The notes under the pieces were generated by a model. The model ran no database searches. It was not told the origin of the DNA and worked only from the letters and a program-made list of their open reading frames with translations. Of a stretch of DNA of 64,000 nt, positions 52,439 through 62,076 are shown piece by piece. The DNA is taken from positions 186,001 through 250,000 of the forward strand of contig NZ_JASHKQ010000002.1 in the NCBI RefSeq assembly GCF_030056795.1, given 5' to 3'. How positions within the stretch are numbered: the first letter of the stretch is position 1; each line of letters opens with the position of its first letter. Both the position numbers and the translations under genes were made by a program. Source of the DNA: Rhodococcus sp. IEGM 1381 (GTDB lineage Bacteria > Actinomycetota > Actinomycetes > Mycobacteriales > Mycobacteriaceae).

Positions 52439-53587
52439 ATGAAGCCGGTCGGAGCGTCACCTCGAAGTGCCACTGCCGCTGTCGTCGCACTCACGATGAC
52501 GGCCGCCATGCTCGCCGGGTGCGCCCGCTTCGACGACTCGAATTCGTCGCCGTTCACCCCTGCACCCGAGGTCGGTGCGGCCGAGTTGAAACCGACGACC
52601 CCCAGCGAGGCACCGCCTTCGTCGGATCCGAATGCTCCGCCCCCGCCGTCGGGTCCCTGCGTCGATCCCGACCCCTCGGTGATCGCGACGTGTCTGGACA
52701 CCACCGGCGGCCTCGTCGCACTCCCCGACGGACAGAGCGCGCTGGTTGCCGAGCGCCGCACCGGTCGCATCATGGAGGTTGCGGCCGGTCGAACACCGCT
52801 CGAGGTGGCCAGGATTGCGGTCGATGGAACCGGTGACGGTGGCCTGCTCGACATTGCGCTCTCTCCGACGTACGCCGAGGACAGGCTGCTCTACGCCCTC
52901 GTCACCACACCCTCGGACACCAGGGTGGTTCGGCTCGCTCCCGGCGACGTTCCCAAGGACATCTTGACCGGCATTCCTCGCGGCGCGACGGGCAATCGTG
53001 GGTCCATCGATTTCTACACCCCGACCGAGCTGCTCGTCCTCACCGGCGACAACGGCGACCCGGCCGCAGCCGCGAGCCCGGATTCTTTGTCCGGCAAGCT
53101 GTTACGGGTGACGTCATTGTCCCCGACGTCCAATCCCCCGCGTCCGCAGATCGCACTGAGCGGAATCGGGACGGCAGGCGATGTGTGCACCGACGGTGCC
53201 GGGAACATCTACGTGACCGACCGCACCGCGATCGAAGACCGCTTGCAGCGCATCGACAAACTCGGCGCGGTGTTCTCTCCGGTATGGACGTGGCCGGACC
53301 GCCCCGGCGTAGCTGGATGCGCAGCAGGCGACGGCGGTGTGGCCGTAGCCCTCACGACGGCGAAAGCTGTTGCAGCACTGACCACCGATGCAAACACCGG
53401 AGCTGTGTCGGCCGAACCGACGCTGCTGATCCAGGACCGCTACGGGCAGCTGAACGGGGCAACGAGCTCGGCCGACGGTCAGATCTTGGTCGGAACTGTG
53501 AACAAGAGCGGTGCGGAGCCCGGCCCCACCGACGACCGCGTCGTCAAGGTGCCCTTCCCAGGTGGAGGCGCAGGCGGTGTCGACTGA
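52439..53587 (+). CDS. lppZ: LppZ-like lipoprotein with sugar dehydrogenase-type propeller
   Basis: A 382-residue exported lipoprotein (lipobox MLAGC, lipidated Cys28), then a Pro/Ser-rich linker and a six-bladed PQQ-type glucose/sorbosone dehydrogenase propeller (GLLDIALSPTYAEDRLLYALV, LLVLTGDNGDP, VCTDGAGNIYVTD). No PQQ-binding or catalytic residues can be confirmed. Synteny (next to DoxX, before gatB) matches mycobacterial lppZ. Confidence 0.85.
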   Translation: MKPVGASPRSATAAVVALTMTAAMLAGCARFDDSNSSPFTPAPEVGAAELKPTTPSEAPPSSDPNAPPPPSGPCVDPDPSVIATCLDTTGGLVALPDGQSALVAERRTGRIMEVAAGRTPLEVARIAVDGTGDGGLLDIALSPTYAEDRLLYALVTTPSDTRVVRLAPGDVPKDILTGIPRGATGNRGSIDFYTPTELLVLTGDNGDPAAAASPDSLSGKLLRVTSLSPTSNPPRPQIALSGIGTAGDVCTDGAGNIYVTDRTAIEDRLQRIDKLGAVFSPVWTWPDRPGVAGCAAGDGGVAVALTTAKAVAALTTDANTGAVSAEPTLLIQDRYGQLNGATSSADGQILVGTVNKSGAEPGPTDDRVVKVPFPGGGAGGVD

Positions 53588-53599
53588 TCGAGAAACGGC

Positions 53600-53630
53600 T
53601 GCGGCCGAGCGCAAATTGCACTCGGCCACA
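53600..53630. terminator. Hairpin between lppZ and gatB
   Basis: ggccgagcgca (53603-53613) pairs with tgcactcggcc (53617-53627) with one C/A mismatch and an aat loop. It lies between the convergent lppZ and gatB genes. Confidence 0.65.
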
Positions 53631-53644
53631 GTCGATATCGACGA

Positions 53645-55156
53645 TCAGGACTGGCCGCAGGCCTCGAGGACGAGCTCCTTGACGCGGGCCGCGTCGGCTT
53701 GACCGCGGGTCGCCTTCATCACCGCACCCACGATGGCACCGGCAGCTTGAACCTTGCCGCTGCGGATCTTCTCCACCACACCGGGATTCGCGGCAAGTGC
53801 CTCGTCGACGGCGGCTTGGAGCTTCGTGTCGTCTTTCTCCAATACGAGGTTACGGTCGGCCATCACCTGAGCCGGCTCGCCCTCGCCTGCCAGCACCCCG
53901 TCCACCACCTGACGGGCACCATTGTTGTTGAGCTTGCCGTCGGAGACCAACGCGGCGACTTCCGCCACCTGGGCCGGTGTGATCGACAGATCGTCCAGCT
54001 CCACTCCGGCCACATTGGCTTGCTGCGACAGGTACGACACCCACCAGGACCTCGCTGCCTGTGGCGACGCACCTGCGTCCACCGTTGCCGCGACGAGCTC
54101 GAGTGCACCGGAGTTCACCAGGTCGCGCATTTCCTCGTCGGAGACGCCCCAATCCTTCTGGATCCGGCCGCGTCGCAACCACGGAAGCTCGGGCAGGGTC
54201 CCGCGGAGCTCCTCGATCCAGTCCGCGTTCGGAGCGACCGGCGCAAGATCAGGCTCGGGAAAGTACCGGTAGTCCTCTGCGGTCTCCTTCTTGCGGCCTT
54301 TGGTGGTAGTGCCGTCGGATTCCTGGAAGTGCCGAGTCTCCTGCGTCACTTCTCCGCCGGATTCGAGAACCGCTGCCTGACGGCGCATCTCGTACCGAAC
54401 GGCAACCTCGACACTCTTGAGCGAGTTGACGTTCTTCGTCTCGGTGCGGGTGCCGAGTTCGGTGGCGGTCTTCTTCATCAGCGATACGTTGGCATCACAG
54501 CGCAGCGAACCCTGATCCATCCGTACGTCGGAGACGTTCAGCGACTTCAACAAATCTCGGAGTGCGGTGACGTAGGCACGTGCCACTTCGGGCGCGCGGG
54601 CTCCGGTTCCCGTGATCGTCTTCGTCACGATCTCCACCAGCGGCACACCGGCACGGTTGTAATCGAGCAGCGAATGCGACGCTCCCTCGATGCGGCCGGT
54701 CGCTCCGCCGACGTGCGTCGATTTGCCGGTGTCCTCTTCCATGTGCGCGCGCTCGATCTCGACGCGGAACGTGCTGCCGTCGTCGAGCAGAACATCGAGG
54801 TAGCCCTCGGTGGCGATGGGCTCGTCGTACTGCGAAATCTGATAGTTCTTCGGCTGATCCGGGTAGAAGTAGTTCTTACGAGCGAACCGACCCCACGGAG
54901 TGATCGAGCAATTGAGCGCCAATCCGATACGGATCGCAGACTCCACGGCAGCGGCGTTGACCACCGGTAGCGCGCCGGGAAGGCTCAGGCACACCGGGCA
55001 CACCTGCGTGTTGGGTTCGGCACCGAACGCGGTGGGGCAACCGCAGAACATCTTGGTCTCCGTACCCAACTCCACGTGCACCTCCATGCCCAACACGGGG
55101 TCGAACGTGGCGAGCACATCGTCGTAATCGATCAGATCGACGGTTGCAGCAGTCAT
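53645..55156 (-). CDS. gatB: Aspartyl/glutamyl-tRNA amidotransferase subunit B
   Basis: Kinase/transfer subunit of GatCAB, which converts Glu-tRNA(Gln) to Gln-tRNA(Gln). It is 503 residues, beginning [32 protein letters not shown] (start ATG 55154-55156). The zinc-binding cysteines are in [21 protein letters not shown], and the YqeY-like tail domain is at the C-terminus. The frame upstream of the ATG is not homologous. It is separate from gatCA, with the second accessory block and pfkA between them. Confidence 0.97.
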   Translation of the reverse strand: MTAATVDLIDYDDVLATFDPVLGMEVHVELGTETKMFCGCPTAFGAEPNTQVCPVCLSLPGALPVVNAAAVESAIRIGLALNCSITPWGRFARKNYFYPDQPKNYQISQYDEPIATEGYLDVLLDDGSTFRVEIERAHMEEDTGKSTHVGGATGRIEGASHSLLDYNRAGVPLVEIVTKTITGTGARAPEVARAYVTALRDLLKSLNVSDVRMDQGSLRCDANVSLMKKTATELGTRTETKNVNSLKSVEVAVRYEMRRQAAVLESGGEVTQETRHFQESDGTTTKGRKKETAEDYRYFPEPDLAPVAPNADWIEELRGTLPELPWLRRGRIQKDWGVSDEEMRDLVNSGALELVAATVDAGASPQAARSWWVSYLSQQANVAGVELDDLSITPAQVAEVAALVSDGKLNNNGARQVVDGVLAGEGEPAQVMADRNLVLEKDDTKLQAAVDEALAANPGVVEKIRSGKVQAAGAIVGAVMKATRGQADAARVKELVLEACGQS

Positions 55157-55220
55157 GGTCCGTAGTTTATGCATTGCGTACGACGCGCGAGTAACCACGT
55201 GCACTCGCTACCGTGCACGG

Positions 55221-55715
55221 GTGACGCACACCGAGAAGCAGACGCTGTCGATGACCGTGCTGATGACCCCGGACATGGCGAATTTTTCCGGCAACGTCCA
55301 CGGCGGCACCATTCTGAAATTCCTGGACCAAGTGGCGTATGCCTGTGCCAGCCGCTACGCCGGGGCGTACGTGGTCACTCTGTCGGTCGATCGAGTGGTC
55401 TTTCGCGAGCCCATCCACGTCGGTGAACTCGTCACCTTCTCGGCGTCGGTCAATTACACCGGCCGCACCTCGATGGAAGTCGGGATTCGAGTGGAGACCG
55501 AGAACATTCAGCGCGGTGAGCTACGACACACCAACAGTTGCTACTTCACCATGGTCGCTATCGGCGACGACGGAAAGCCCACGACCCTGCCCCAGTTGCT
55601 GCCGACGACCGATGTCGGCGCTCAGCGCTTCGAGGCCGCGCGGCGACGACGCCAACTGCGCCGCGAGACCGAAGCACGCGAGGCCGAGATCCAAGAGGCC
55701 GCCGGTCGCATGTGA
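55221..55715 (+). CDS. Acyl-CoA thioesterase (hotdog fold)
   Basis: A 164-residue single-hotdog thioesterase of the YciA/BACH type. The family motif NFSGNVHGGTILKFLDQVAYACASRYAG places the catalytic Asp/His. The last 25 residues are a basic/acidic helix (RRRRQLRRETEAREAEIQ). The start GTG 55221 is favoured over the longer frame. It is convergent with pfkA across 19 bases that contain a 12-base palindrome. Confidence 0.85.
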   Translation: MTHTEKQTLSMTVLMTPDMANFSGNVHGGTILKFLDQVAYACASRYAGAYVVTLSVDRVVFREPIHVGELVTFSASVNYTGRTSMEVGIRVETENIQRGELRHTNSCYFTMVAIGDDGKPTTLPQLLPTTDVGAQRFEAARRRRQLRRETEAREAEIQEAAGRM

Positions 55716-55734
55716 CCTCGCGCGAGGCACCGGT

Positions 55735-56766
55735 TCAGCCGAAGAACGCGGCGGCGTCGTCGTACCGGGTCTGCGGTACCCGCTTGAGCTGCTTGGTCGC
55801 CTCGGCCAAGGACACCAAGCCGATCTCGGTGCCCCGCAACGAGACCATCTTGCCGAAGTCACCGGCGTGCGCCGCGTCTGTCGCGTTGACGCCGAATCGC
55901 GTCGCGAGCACGCGGTCGTAGGGCGTGGGGGTTCCACCGCGCTGAACGTGCCCGAGCACAGTGGTGCGAACTTCCTTGTTGATGCGTCGTTCGATCTCGA
56001 CACCGAGCTGGTGCGCGACTCCGGTGAACCGAACGTGACCGAACTCGTCGATGCCACCGTCGAGTAGCTTCATCGAGCCCTCCATCGGCTTGGCTCCCTC
56101 GGCGACGACGCAGATGAAGTGTGAATCTCCACGCTGAAAACGCTTGCGCACCAACGTGCATACTTCCTCGACGTCGAACGGCTGCTCCGGGATGAGCGTC
56201 ATGTGCGAGCCCGACGCCAATCCGGCGTGCAGCGCAATCCACCCCGCGTGCCGACCCATCACCTCGACGAGCATCACCCGCTGATGGGATTCGGCAGTGC
56301 TGTGCAAACGGTCGATCGCGTCGGTGGCGATCGTCAGGGCCGTGTCGAAGCCGAACGTGACGTCGGTGCAATCGATGTCGTTGTCGATGGTCTTGGGCAC
56401 CCCCACCACCGGCACTCCCTCTTCCGACAACCAGGCGGCAGCAGTGAGGGTGCCTTCGCCACCGATCGGAATCAACACGTCGATGCCGTTGTCTTCGAGG
56501 GTCTGCTTGACTCGATCGAGCCCGGCGCGCAACACATCCGGGTTGGTGCGCGCGGTGCCGAGCATCGTGCCACCTTTGGTGAGCAACCGGTCGTTGCGGT
56601 CGTCGTTGCGCAGTTGCACGCGACGATCCTCGAGAAGGCCGCGCCATCCGTCCTGGAAGCCGACGACGGTGGAGCCGTACCGCGCGTCGGCGGTACGTAC
56701 CACTGCGCGGATCACCGCATTGAGCCCTGGGCAATCGCCGCCTCCGGTCAGAACTCCGATGCGCAT
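55735..56766 (-). CDS. pfkA: 6-phosphofructokinase
   Basis: A 343-residue PFK of the actinobacterial group. N-terminal [20 protein letters not shown], the active-site block [14 protein letters not shown] and the effector/substrate regions [15 protein letters not shown] and [21 protein letters not shown] are intact. The nucleotide loop reads GGEGT with Gly at the ATP-type position, but the second loop has Lys (VPKTIDND) as in pyrophosphate-dependent enzymes, so the phosphoryl donor is not settled by sequence. M. tuberculosis PfkA has the same mix and uses ATP. Confidence 0.93.
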   Translation of the reverse strand: MRIGVLTGGGDCPGLNAVIRAVVRTADARYGSTVVGFQDGWRGLLEDRRVQLRNDDRNDRLLTKGGTMLGTARTNPDVLRAGLDRVKQTLEDNGIDVLIPIGGEGTLTAAAWLSEEGVPVVGVPKTIDNDIDCTDVTFGFDTALTIATDAIDRLHSTAESHQRVMLVEVMGRHAGWIALHAGLASGSHMTLIPEQPFDVEEVCTLVRKRFQRGDSHFICVVAEGAKPMEGSMKLLDGGIDEFGHVRFTGVAHQLGVEIERRINKEVRTTVLGHVQRGGTPTPYDRVLATRFGVNATDAAHAGDFGKMVSLRGTEIGLVSLAEATKQLKRVPQTRYDDAAAFFG

Positions 56767-56866
56767 CGATTTTCGCCTCTCTGCTTACAGATCCGTGAGT
56801 GGACCCAACAACGGTCGTCAGCCTAATGGGGCGTGGAGCGCTGCGCGCGTCGGTACCACCCGCCGC

Positions 56867-57529
56867 TCACTTCGGCGTCACAACGCCGGTCTCGTAGGCC
56901 AGCACCACAGCCTGGGCACGATCGCGTAGGCCGAGCTTGGCCAGGACCTTGCCCACATGGGTTTTGACGGTCTGTTCGGCCAGGAACAGCGAGCCCGCGA
57001 TCTCGGAATTGGACATGCCGGTGGCAATGAGTTCGAGCACCTCGCGTTCGCGCGGAGTCAGATCGCTCAGACGCGGCGACGTGTGGCGTCGCGCCCCGCG
57101 GCGGGCGGTGACGTCCGCGATGAGCCGTCTGGTCACCGACGGCGCCAGCAGGGCCTCGCCGCCGGCGACGACGCGCACACCTCGAATCAATTCCTCGGCC
57201 GGCGCATCCTTGAGCAGAAAGCCGCTCGCGCCGAGCGCCAGCGCCTCGTAGACATAGTCGTCGATGTCGAATGTCGTCAGCATCAGGATGCGCACCGGCG
57301 ACGGGAGGGAGGCAGAGAGGATTGCTCGCGCGGCATCGAGACCGTTCATCTCCGGCATCCGAACGTCCATCAGCACCACGTCGGGCAGCAGTCGAGCAAC
57401 CTCGCTGACCGCCGTCCTGCCGTTGTCGGCGTCCCCGATCACCGAGATATCGGCCTGAGCGCCGAGAAGCGCACCGAACCCCTGCCGCACCATCGCTTGG
57501 TCGTCGGCGATGAAGACCGTTGTCACCAC
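56867..57529 (-). CDS. NarL/FixJ-family response regulator
   Basis: A 220-residue response regulator. Receiver phospho-acceptor Asp55 (VVLMDVRMPEMNGLD), with LTTF and LLKD blocks, then a LuxR-type helix-turn-helix (LTPREREVLELIATGMSNSEIAGSLFLAEQTVKTHVGKVLAKL, residues about 150-195). It follows its kinase by 9 bases. It is probably the regulator of an envelope-linked response given the divergent lipase-like genes. Confidence 0.93.
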   Translation of the reverse strand: MVTTVFIADDQAMVRQGFGALLGAQADISVIGDADNGRTAVSEVARLLPDVVLMDVRMPEMNGLDAARAILSASLPSPVRILMLTTFDIDDYVYEALALGASGFLLKDAPAEELIRGVRVVAGGEALLAPSVTRRLIADVTARRGARRHTSPRLSDLTPREREVLELIATGMSNSEIAGSLFLAEQTVKTHVGKVLAKLGLRDRAQAVVLAYETGVVTPK

Positions 57530-57538
57530 GTCGTCAGC

Positions 57539-58777
57539 CTAGGCGAGTTCGTCCGTGACCAACGGTGCCGCCGAAGTCGGTAGCCCGTGGGGCACATGCA
57601 CCGCGACCTCGAATCCGCCGTCCGGTAGGGCGGAAGCGTGCAGCCACCCGTGTGCTGCCCGTGCTCGGTCTCGCATGCCCGCTATCCCGTGCCCGCCGGT
57701 ATCAGCCCCAGCGACACGTCCGACACCGATGTTCGGCGACGGCGCGTTGACCACGGTCATGGCAACGTTGCTCGGCGTGACCGTGATGTCGACGGTCACC
57801 GGAGCCTCGGAGGCATGGCGCGCAGCATTGGACAACGACTCCTGGAGGATTCTGTAGAGCGCCAGTCCTGTTGTCTCGGAGATCGATTCGATTGGTCCGG
57901 TAATGTTCCAGCGCACGTCCATCCCGGCCTTGCGGCTCGCGTGGAGGGCGCGTTCGAGATCGAGTGCATTCGGTGCCGGTGCGTCCTGCCACTGCTGACC
58001 ATCACTGCGGAGTACACCGAGCATTCCTCGAATCTCGTTGAGTGCCTCGCGCGCCGTGGCACCGATCGACGCGAATTCCAGCGCGGCGGCCTCGGATACG
58101 TCGTCGAGTCGATACGGCGCACTCTGCGCCTGCACGACCACCATGGACATGTGATGCGCGACGACGTCGTGCAGATCTCGAGCGATCTTCGCCTTCTCCT
58201 CGAGAACCGTGCGCCTGGTGCGCTCGAGTTCGCTGACCTCCTCCTGCCGGGCAAGTTGCCTGCGGGAGAGGACGAGCCAGCGGATCAACAGTCCGAACAC
58301 GACGACTGCCGTGAGACCGACCGACCAACCGACTCCGTCCGAGCCCGGCATGTACGCGAAGAACACCAGCATGCTGGTCAACCAGGCCAGCAGCAGCACC
58401 GCCGGCGGAGATCGCAGCGCGACGGCGAACAACAGCGCCAACAGAACGAGTATGTGCACTACCTGCCACGGATAGTCGTAGCCCGGAGTGCGGTCGAACG
58501 CTACCGGAATGACCAGGGCGGACAGCGCCGACACCGCCCACCCCAACGCGGGATTGACTCGAATCAGCACGAACGGGAAGGCCGCGAGTGCGCCGACGAT
58601 AGGCATCAACGGCCCCGAGACATGATGGGTGACCGACAGTGTCGGCCATGCGATCGAATACAGCACCGCACCGACGACGACGATCAGCGCGTCGACCGAA
58701 CGGACACCGGCAATTCGAGTCGGTACCCGACGCCTCGCCGCTCCTGGCTTCGATTCTCGTGATCTGTTCTTGCGCAC
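57539..58777 (-). CDS. NarL-type sensor histidine kinase
   Basis: A 412-residue sensor kinase with five or more transmembrane segments in the N-terminal half (VDALIVVVGAVLYSIAWPTL through VGLTAVVVFGLLIRWLVL), then a HisKA_3 domain (IARDLHDVVAHHMSMVVVQAQ, with the phospho-acceptor His in LHDVVAHH) and a HATPase domain with LSNAARHASEA and GGHGIAGMRDRARAAHG. It lacks a large extracytoplasmic domain, so it may sense membrane state. Partner of the next gene; divergent from the PLA2-like gene across 165 bases. Confidence 0.92.
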   Translation of the reverse strand: MRKNRSRESKPGAARRRVPTRIAGVRSVDALIVVVGAVLYSIAWPTLSVTHHVSGPLMPIVGALAAFPFVLIRVNPALGWAVSALSALVIPVAFDRTPGYDYPWQVVHILVLLALLFAVALRSPPAVLLLAWLTSMLVFFAYMPGSDGVGWSVGLTAVVVFGLLIRWLVLSRRQLARQEEVSELERTRRTVLEEKAKIARDLHDVVAHHMSMVVVQAQSAPYRLDDVSEAAALEFASIGATAREALNEIRGMLGVLRSDGQQWQDAPAPNALDLERALHASRKAGMDVRWNITGPIESISETTGLALYRILQESLSNAARHASEAPVTVDITVTPSNVAMTVVNAPSPNIGVGRVAGADTGGHGIAGMRDRARAAHGWLHASALPDGGFEVAVHVPHGLPTSAAPLVTDELA

Positions 58778-58942
58778 GGACCGAGCCTAGGGAGTGTGGA
58801 CCGACGAGGACGTCATACCTGAGTATCAGTTCCGCACACACCTGCGGTATCGAACCGGTCGCAGACCGAGACCGACAGTCACTGCAGAACGAGACCTCGG
58901 CGCGATGTGCGTCGGGCAACTCGCTTCGTAGCGTCGAAAGCC

Positions 58943-59590
58943 ATGAACAGGAACACTTCTCGCATCCTGATGTGCATCGCCGCGGGCACGGTAGCGATGA
59001 TTGCGACCACCGGTGCCGCGTCGTCCCCGTTGTCCGCACCCGACAAAACATCGCCCGTCGCCGTAGCGATGCGCGCGCTCGTCACCGACTCGGCAGACGC
59101 GGCGACCCGAGCGATCCCCGCCGACTTCGCATCGGTGATGGGCTACCGACCGATAGTGCTCGACGCCATGGCAGGCAATCCTCACGGGGACTGTTCTTCA
59201 CCCGTGCCGCTGCCGACGGAGTTCGAATCCGCCTGCAAAGCACACGATCTGGGCTACGACCTCATACGGTATGCCGCCGCGACGGGCAAGACCGTGGACC
59301 CGCACTGGCGCCGAGCCATCGATGGTCGGTTGGAAAGCCGTCTGCACGCCGCCTGCATCGAGCGAACCGATGACGGATCCCGCCGGGCCTGCGACGCCGC
59401 CGCCTCGGTGGCCGCTGCGGCCGTGGACATGAATTCGTGGCGGCAGTCGTTCGGCACACCGGTGGCCGAACCCGCACTGCCGATCGCGCTGGGCGGCGCA
59501 GCCTTTGCCCTGATGACACTGTCGGTTCTTCTGACGGGCCGATACGTGCGCACGCGAATATCAGTACCCGAGATCGGCGAACACGCATGA
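58943..59590 (+). CDS. Phospholipase A2-like secreted/anchored protein
   Basis: A 215-residue protein with a signal peptide (about residues 1-27), a small domain carrying SACKAHDLGYDL (the prokaryotic PLA2 catalytic His101-Asp102 pair in a CxxHDxGY setting), four cysteines (84, 98, 138 and 150, able to form two disulfides), and a C-terminal transmembrane segment (about residues 180-199). The motif and cysteine pattern fit the PF09056-type bacterial phospholipase A2 family. The C-terminal anchor is unusual for these secreted enzymes. Its stop overlaps the start of the next gene (ATGA). Confidence 0.7.
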   Translation: MNRNTSRILMCIAAGTVAMIATTGAASSPLSAPDKTSPVAVAMRALVTDSADAATRAIPADFASVMGYRPIVLDAMAGNPHGDCSSPVPLPTEFESACKAHDLGYDLIRYAAATGKTVDPHWRRAIDGRLESRLHAACIERTDDGSRRACDAAASVAAAAVDMNSWRQSFGTPVAEPALPIALGGAAFALMTLSVLLTGRYVRTRISVPEIGEHA

Positions 59591-60986
59591 TCGCCACGAT
59601 CACCGGATCCTCCGGGCGAATCGGCTCTGCTGGGACTTCTGTTGCACCGACACTCTCGACGGGCTTACGGCTGCCGCGAATCGGGACCTCGATTGCGCTC
59701 ACAGCTGCAGTGGCGATGTCGTCGGCTCCTGCGCTGCTCCCCCGTCCAGCCGTCACCCAAGCACTGTTGATCGGTGTATCGATGGCGATCGCGCTCGCCC
59801 TCGCGTGGTCGGCCAGGCACGCTCTCGGCACGCGGGGACCCGCTGGATTCGGCGCGCGGGCGTGGACAGCGGGCGCTGGAACAGTGATCTCTATCGGCGC
59901 GCTGTACTCGAACATTCTGTGGCAGAACGAATTACGAGCCGCGATGGCCACCCGAGCAGTGGACTGGCACTACGCCGTCGAAATCATCGGTGGAGCGGCA
60001 TGCGTCGCTCTCGCTCTGTGGGGTATCGGTCTCGGCACCCGGAGAGTGGGCACTGCGCTCGGCGGTGTGCGAACGGTCGTTCTGATCGCGGTCGTCGGCG
60101 TGCTGTCGTACGTCGTCGCCGCGCCCGCGCTCTGGTCGGCCATGTCCAGTTCTTTCTCGGCCTCGAACTCGGAAGTGCACGATACGGTGACCGCACCGAT
60201 TGCGACGACGAGATCAGGTGGTCCCGACTCGCTCGTTCCGTGGAGCACGTTGGGTAGAGAAGGCAGAAAGTTCGCGTCCGCGGCTTCGTCCCCGGTACCG
60301 TGCGCACCTACGTCGGCCTCGACTCGGCGCCCACGCTCGATCGACGGGTCGCGTTGGCCGTCGCGGACATGGAACGCGCGGGCGCTTTCGATCGCAGTGT
60401 GGTGGTCGTCGCGATACCGACCGGATCGGGATGGGTGGACGAGAATGCGGTCACAGGTGCCGAACGCAGATTCGGCGGGGATGTCGCGACCGTGGCGGTG
60501 CAGTACTCGAACAAGCCGAGCTGGGCGACGTTCATGTTCGCCGAGGACGACGCACGCAGCTCGGCCGAGGCAGTTGCACATGCGGTCGCAGCGCGGGCAG
60601 CCACGAAATCGACACCGCCACAGATCGTCGTGTACGGCCAGAGTCTGGGGGCGGTGGCGGGCAGCGGCGCCTATCTGTCTTTTCGTCGAACCGATCCACT
60701 CGTCTGCGGAGCAGTATGGGCAGGTCCACCTGCCGGAGCCGTGAACACCGACGGCGCAACGGTGCTCGCCAATTCATCGGACCCCGTCGTCCGATGGTCT
60801 GCAGATCTGCTGTGGTCGGCGCCCGATCCGACGGCAACCCGTCACGATGCGCCGACGCCGATGTGGCTACCGCTCGTCAGCTTCGTCCAGACGTCCGTCG
60901 ATCTGGCCGCGGCGCTCGACGTGGAGGCCGGCCACGGCCATCGATACGGAATCGACCAGGGCACCAGCATGCCGCTGTGCCGGTGA
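59587..60986 (+). pseudogene. Membrane alpha/beta-hydrolase (Abhydrolase_9 type), frameshifted
   Basis: The first half (frame of ATG 59587) has several transmembrane segments and reads SLVPWSTLGREGRKF, the usual junction before the catalytic domain. From about 60276 homology moves one frame: VRGFVPGTVRTYVGLDSAPTLDRRVALAV, then the catalytic GQSLGAVAG nucleophile elbow and a TGA at 60984-60986. The change of frame (minus 1) occurs at 60271-60276, so one base has probably been lost, or two gained. The rest of both halves is intact with normal codon use. It may be a recent mutation or a sequence error. It begins inside the PLA2 gene's stop (coupled). Confidence 0.8.
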
Positions 60987-60987
60987 G

Positions 60988-62070
60988 TCAGTCGAGCAGC
61001 CCCAATCGTTTTCCGAGCCAGTCCATCTCGTCCTCCAAGGCCGGAGCCCATACCCGCATCGAGTGTCCGCCGGGCAACTCGCTGTAATGAACGTCGAGAC
61101 CGGCAGCCACAGCAGCCTCGAAGGCACGCTCGGTCTGCGGCCTGAATTCTTCGTCTTCGGAACCGGCGACAAAGGCACCAGCCGAATCAGGAAAGCTGTT
61201 GTGCAACAGTATGTTCAGTGGTGTAGTTCGCTCGAATCGAGCCTCGCTCGCCGGAGTGTCAACTCCGAATGCTGCGGCAACCGATTCGCTTCTCGTACCG
61301 CGACGTTGCTCGTCCTCACCGGAGATATCCAGAAACGTCGGGTACACGGACGGTGCAGTCACCGCAAGCTGCAGGGCGCAGGTTCCTCCGTAGGAATACC
61401 CGCCGACCGCCCATGCCCGCGGATCCGGGGACGCCCGGAAGTTCGACCGAACCCATTGCGGCACATCGACGGTGAGGTAGGTCGCCGCATTTCCGAGGTT
61501 CGAGTCCATGCACATCGGATTGGCCTCGGTGTCACCGAGACCATCGGCAACGACGACGATCGGGGCAACACCCTCGTGACGGGCCGCGAAAGCGTCCATC
61601 GTCTGCATCAAGCGGCCACCCTCGATCCAGTCGACGACGTGACCGGGTTGTCCGGTGAGCAGCACCAGCACCGGCAGGTCGTCGGCACCGGCGTCGTACG
61701 AGGCCGGAAGGTAGATCGTCGCGGGCCGCGCGTCGAAGTGCGACACCGTGCCGGGCACCTCGAGATCGACCAGTCTGCCGTGGCCCTCGACCGGGACGAC
61801 AGGTTGACGCCCAAGAGCGAGCGCCACCGTCGGATACCGTGTGACGGCCAGATTGGTGAGTACAGCCGCTGCAACCAGTACCGCTGCCAGCAGACCCAGG
61901 GCGCTCAGCGAACCGAACACCCGCCCCAGCCCTGAGCCTCGCCGAACCCGCACGGCGACGGCACCGATCGTGGCCAGCGACAGTACCGCCGCCACCGTCA
62001 ATGCGACTGTCGGCACCGCACCGGAGAGCAGAGGTAGATGAGCGAGGTCTGCAGCCCACCGATGCAGCAA
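60988..62070 (-). CDS. Membrane-anchored esterase (Ag85/esterase D-like)
   Basis: A 360-residue protein with two N-terminal transmembrane segments (about residues 20-42 and 55-76) and an extracytoplasmic alpha/beta-hydrolase domain related to esterase D and antigen 85 mycolyltransferases. The nucleophile elbow is GGYSYGGTCALQ (Ser226) and the catalytic His is probably in ELPGGHSMRVW. It lies 6 bases after gatA on the same strand, so it probably shares the gatCA transcript, yet its role is more likely in cell-wall lipid or mycolate handling. Confidence 0.82.
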   Translation of the reverse strand: MLHRWAADLAHLPLLSGAVPTVALTVAAVLSLATIGAVAVRVRRGSGLGRVFGSLSALGLLAAVLVAAAVLTNLAVTRYPTVALALGRQPVVPVEGHGRLVDLEVPGTVSHFDARPATIYLPASYDAGADDLPVLVLLTGQPGHVVDWIEGGRLMQTMDAFAARHEGVAPIVVVADGLGDTEANPMCMDSNLGNAATYLTVDVPQWVRSNFRASPDPRAWAVGGYSYGGTCALQLAVTAPSVYPTFLDISGEDEQRRGTRSESVAAAFGVDTPASEARFERTTPLNILLHNSFPDSAGAFVAGSEDEEFRPQTERAFEAAVAAGLDVHYSELPGGHSMRVWAPALEDEMDWLGKRLGLLD

Positions 62071-62076
62071 CTCGAA

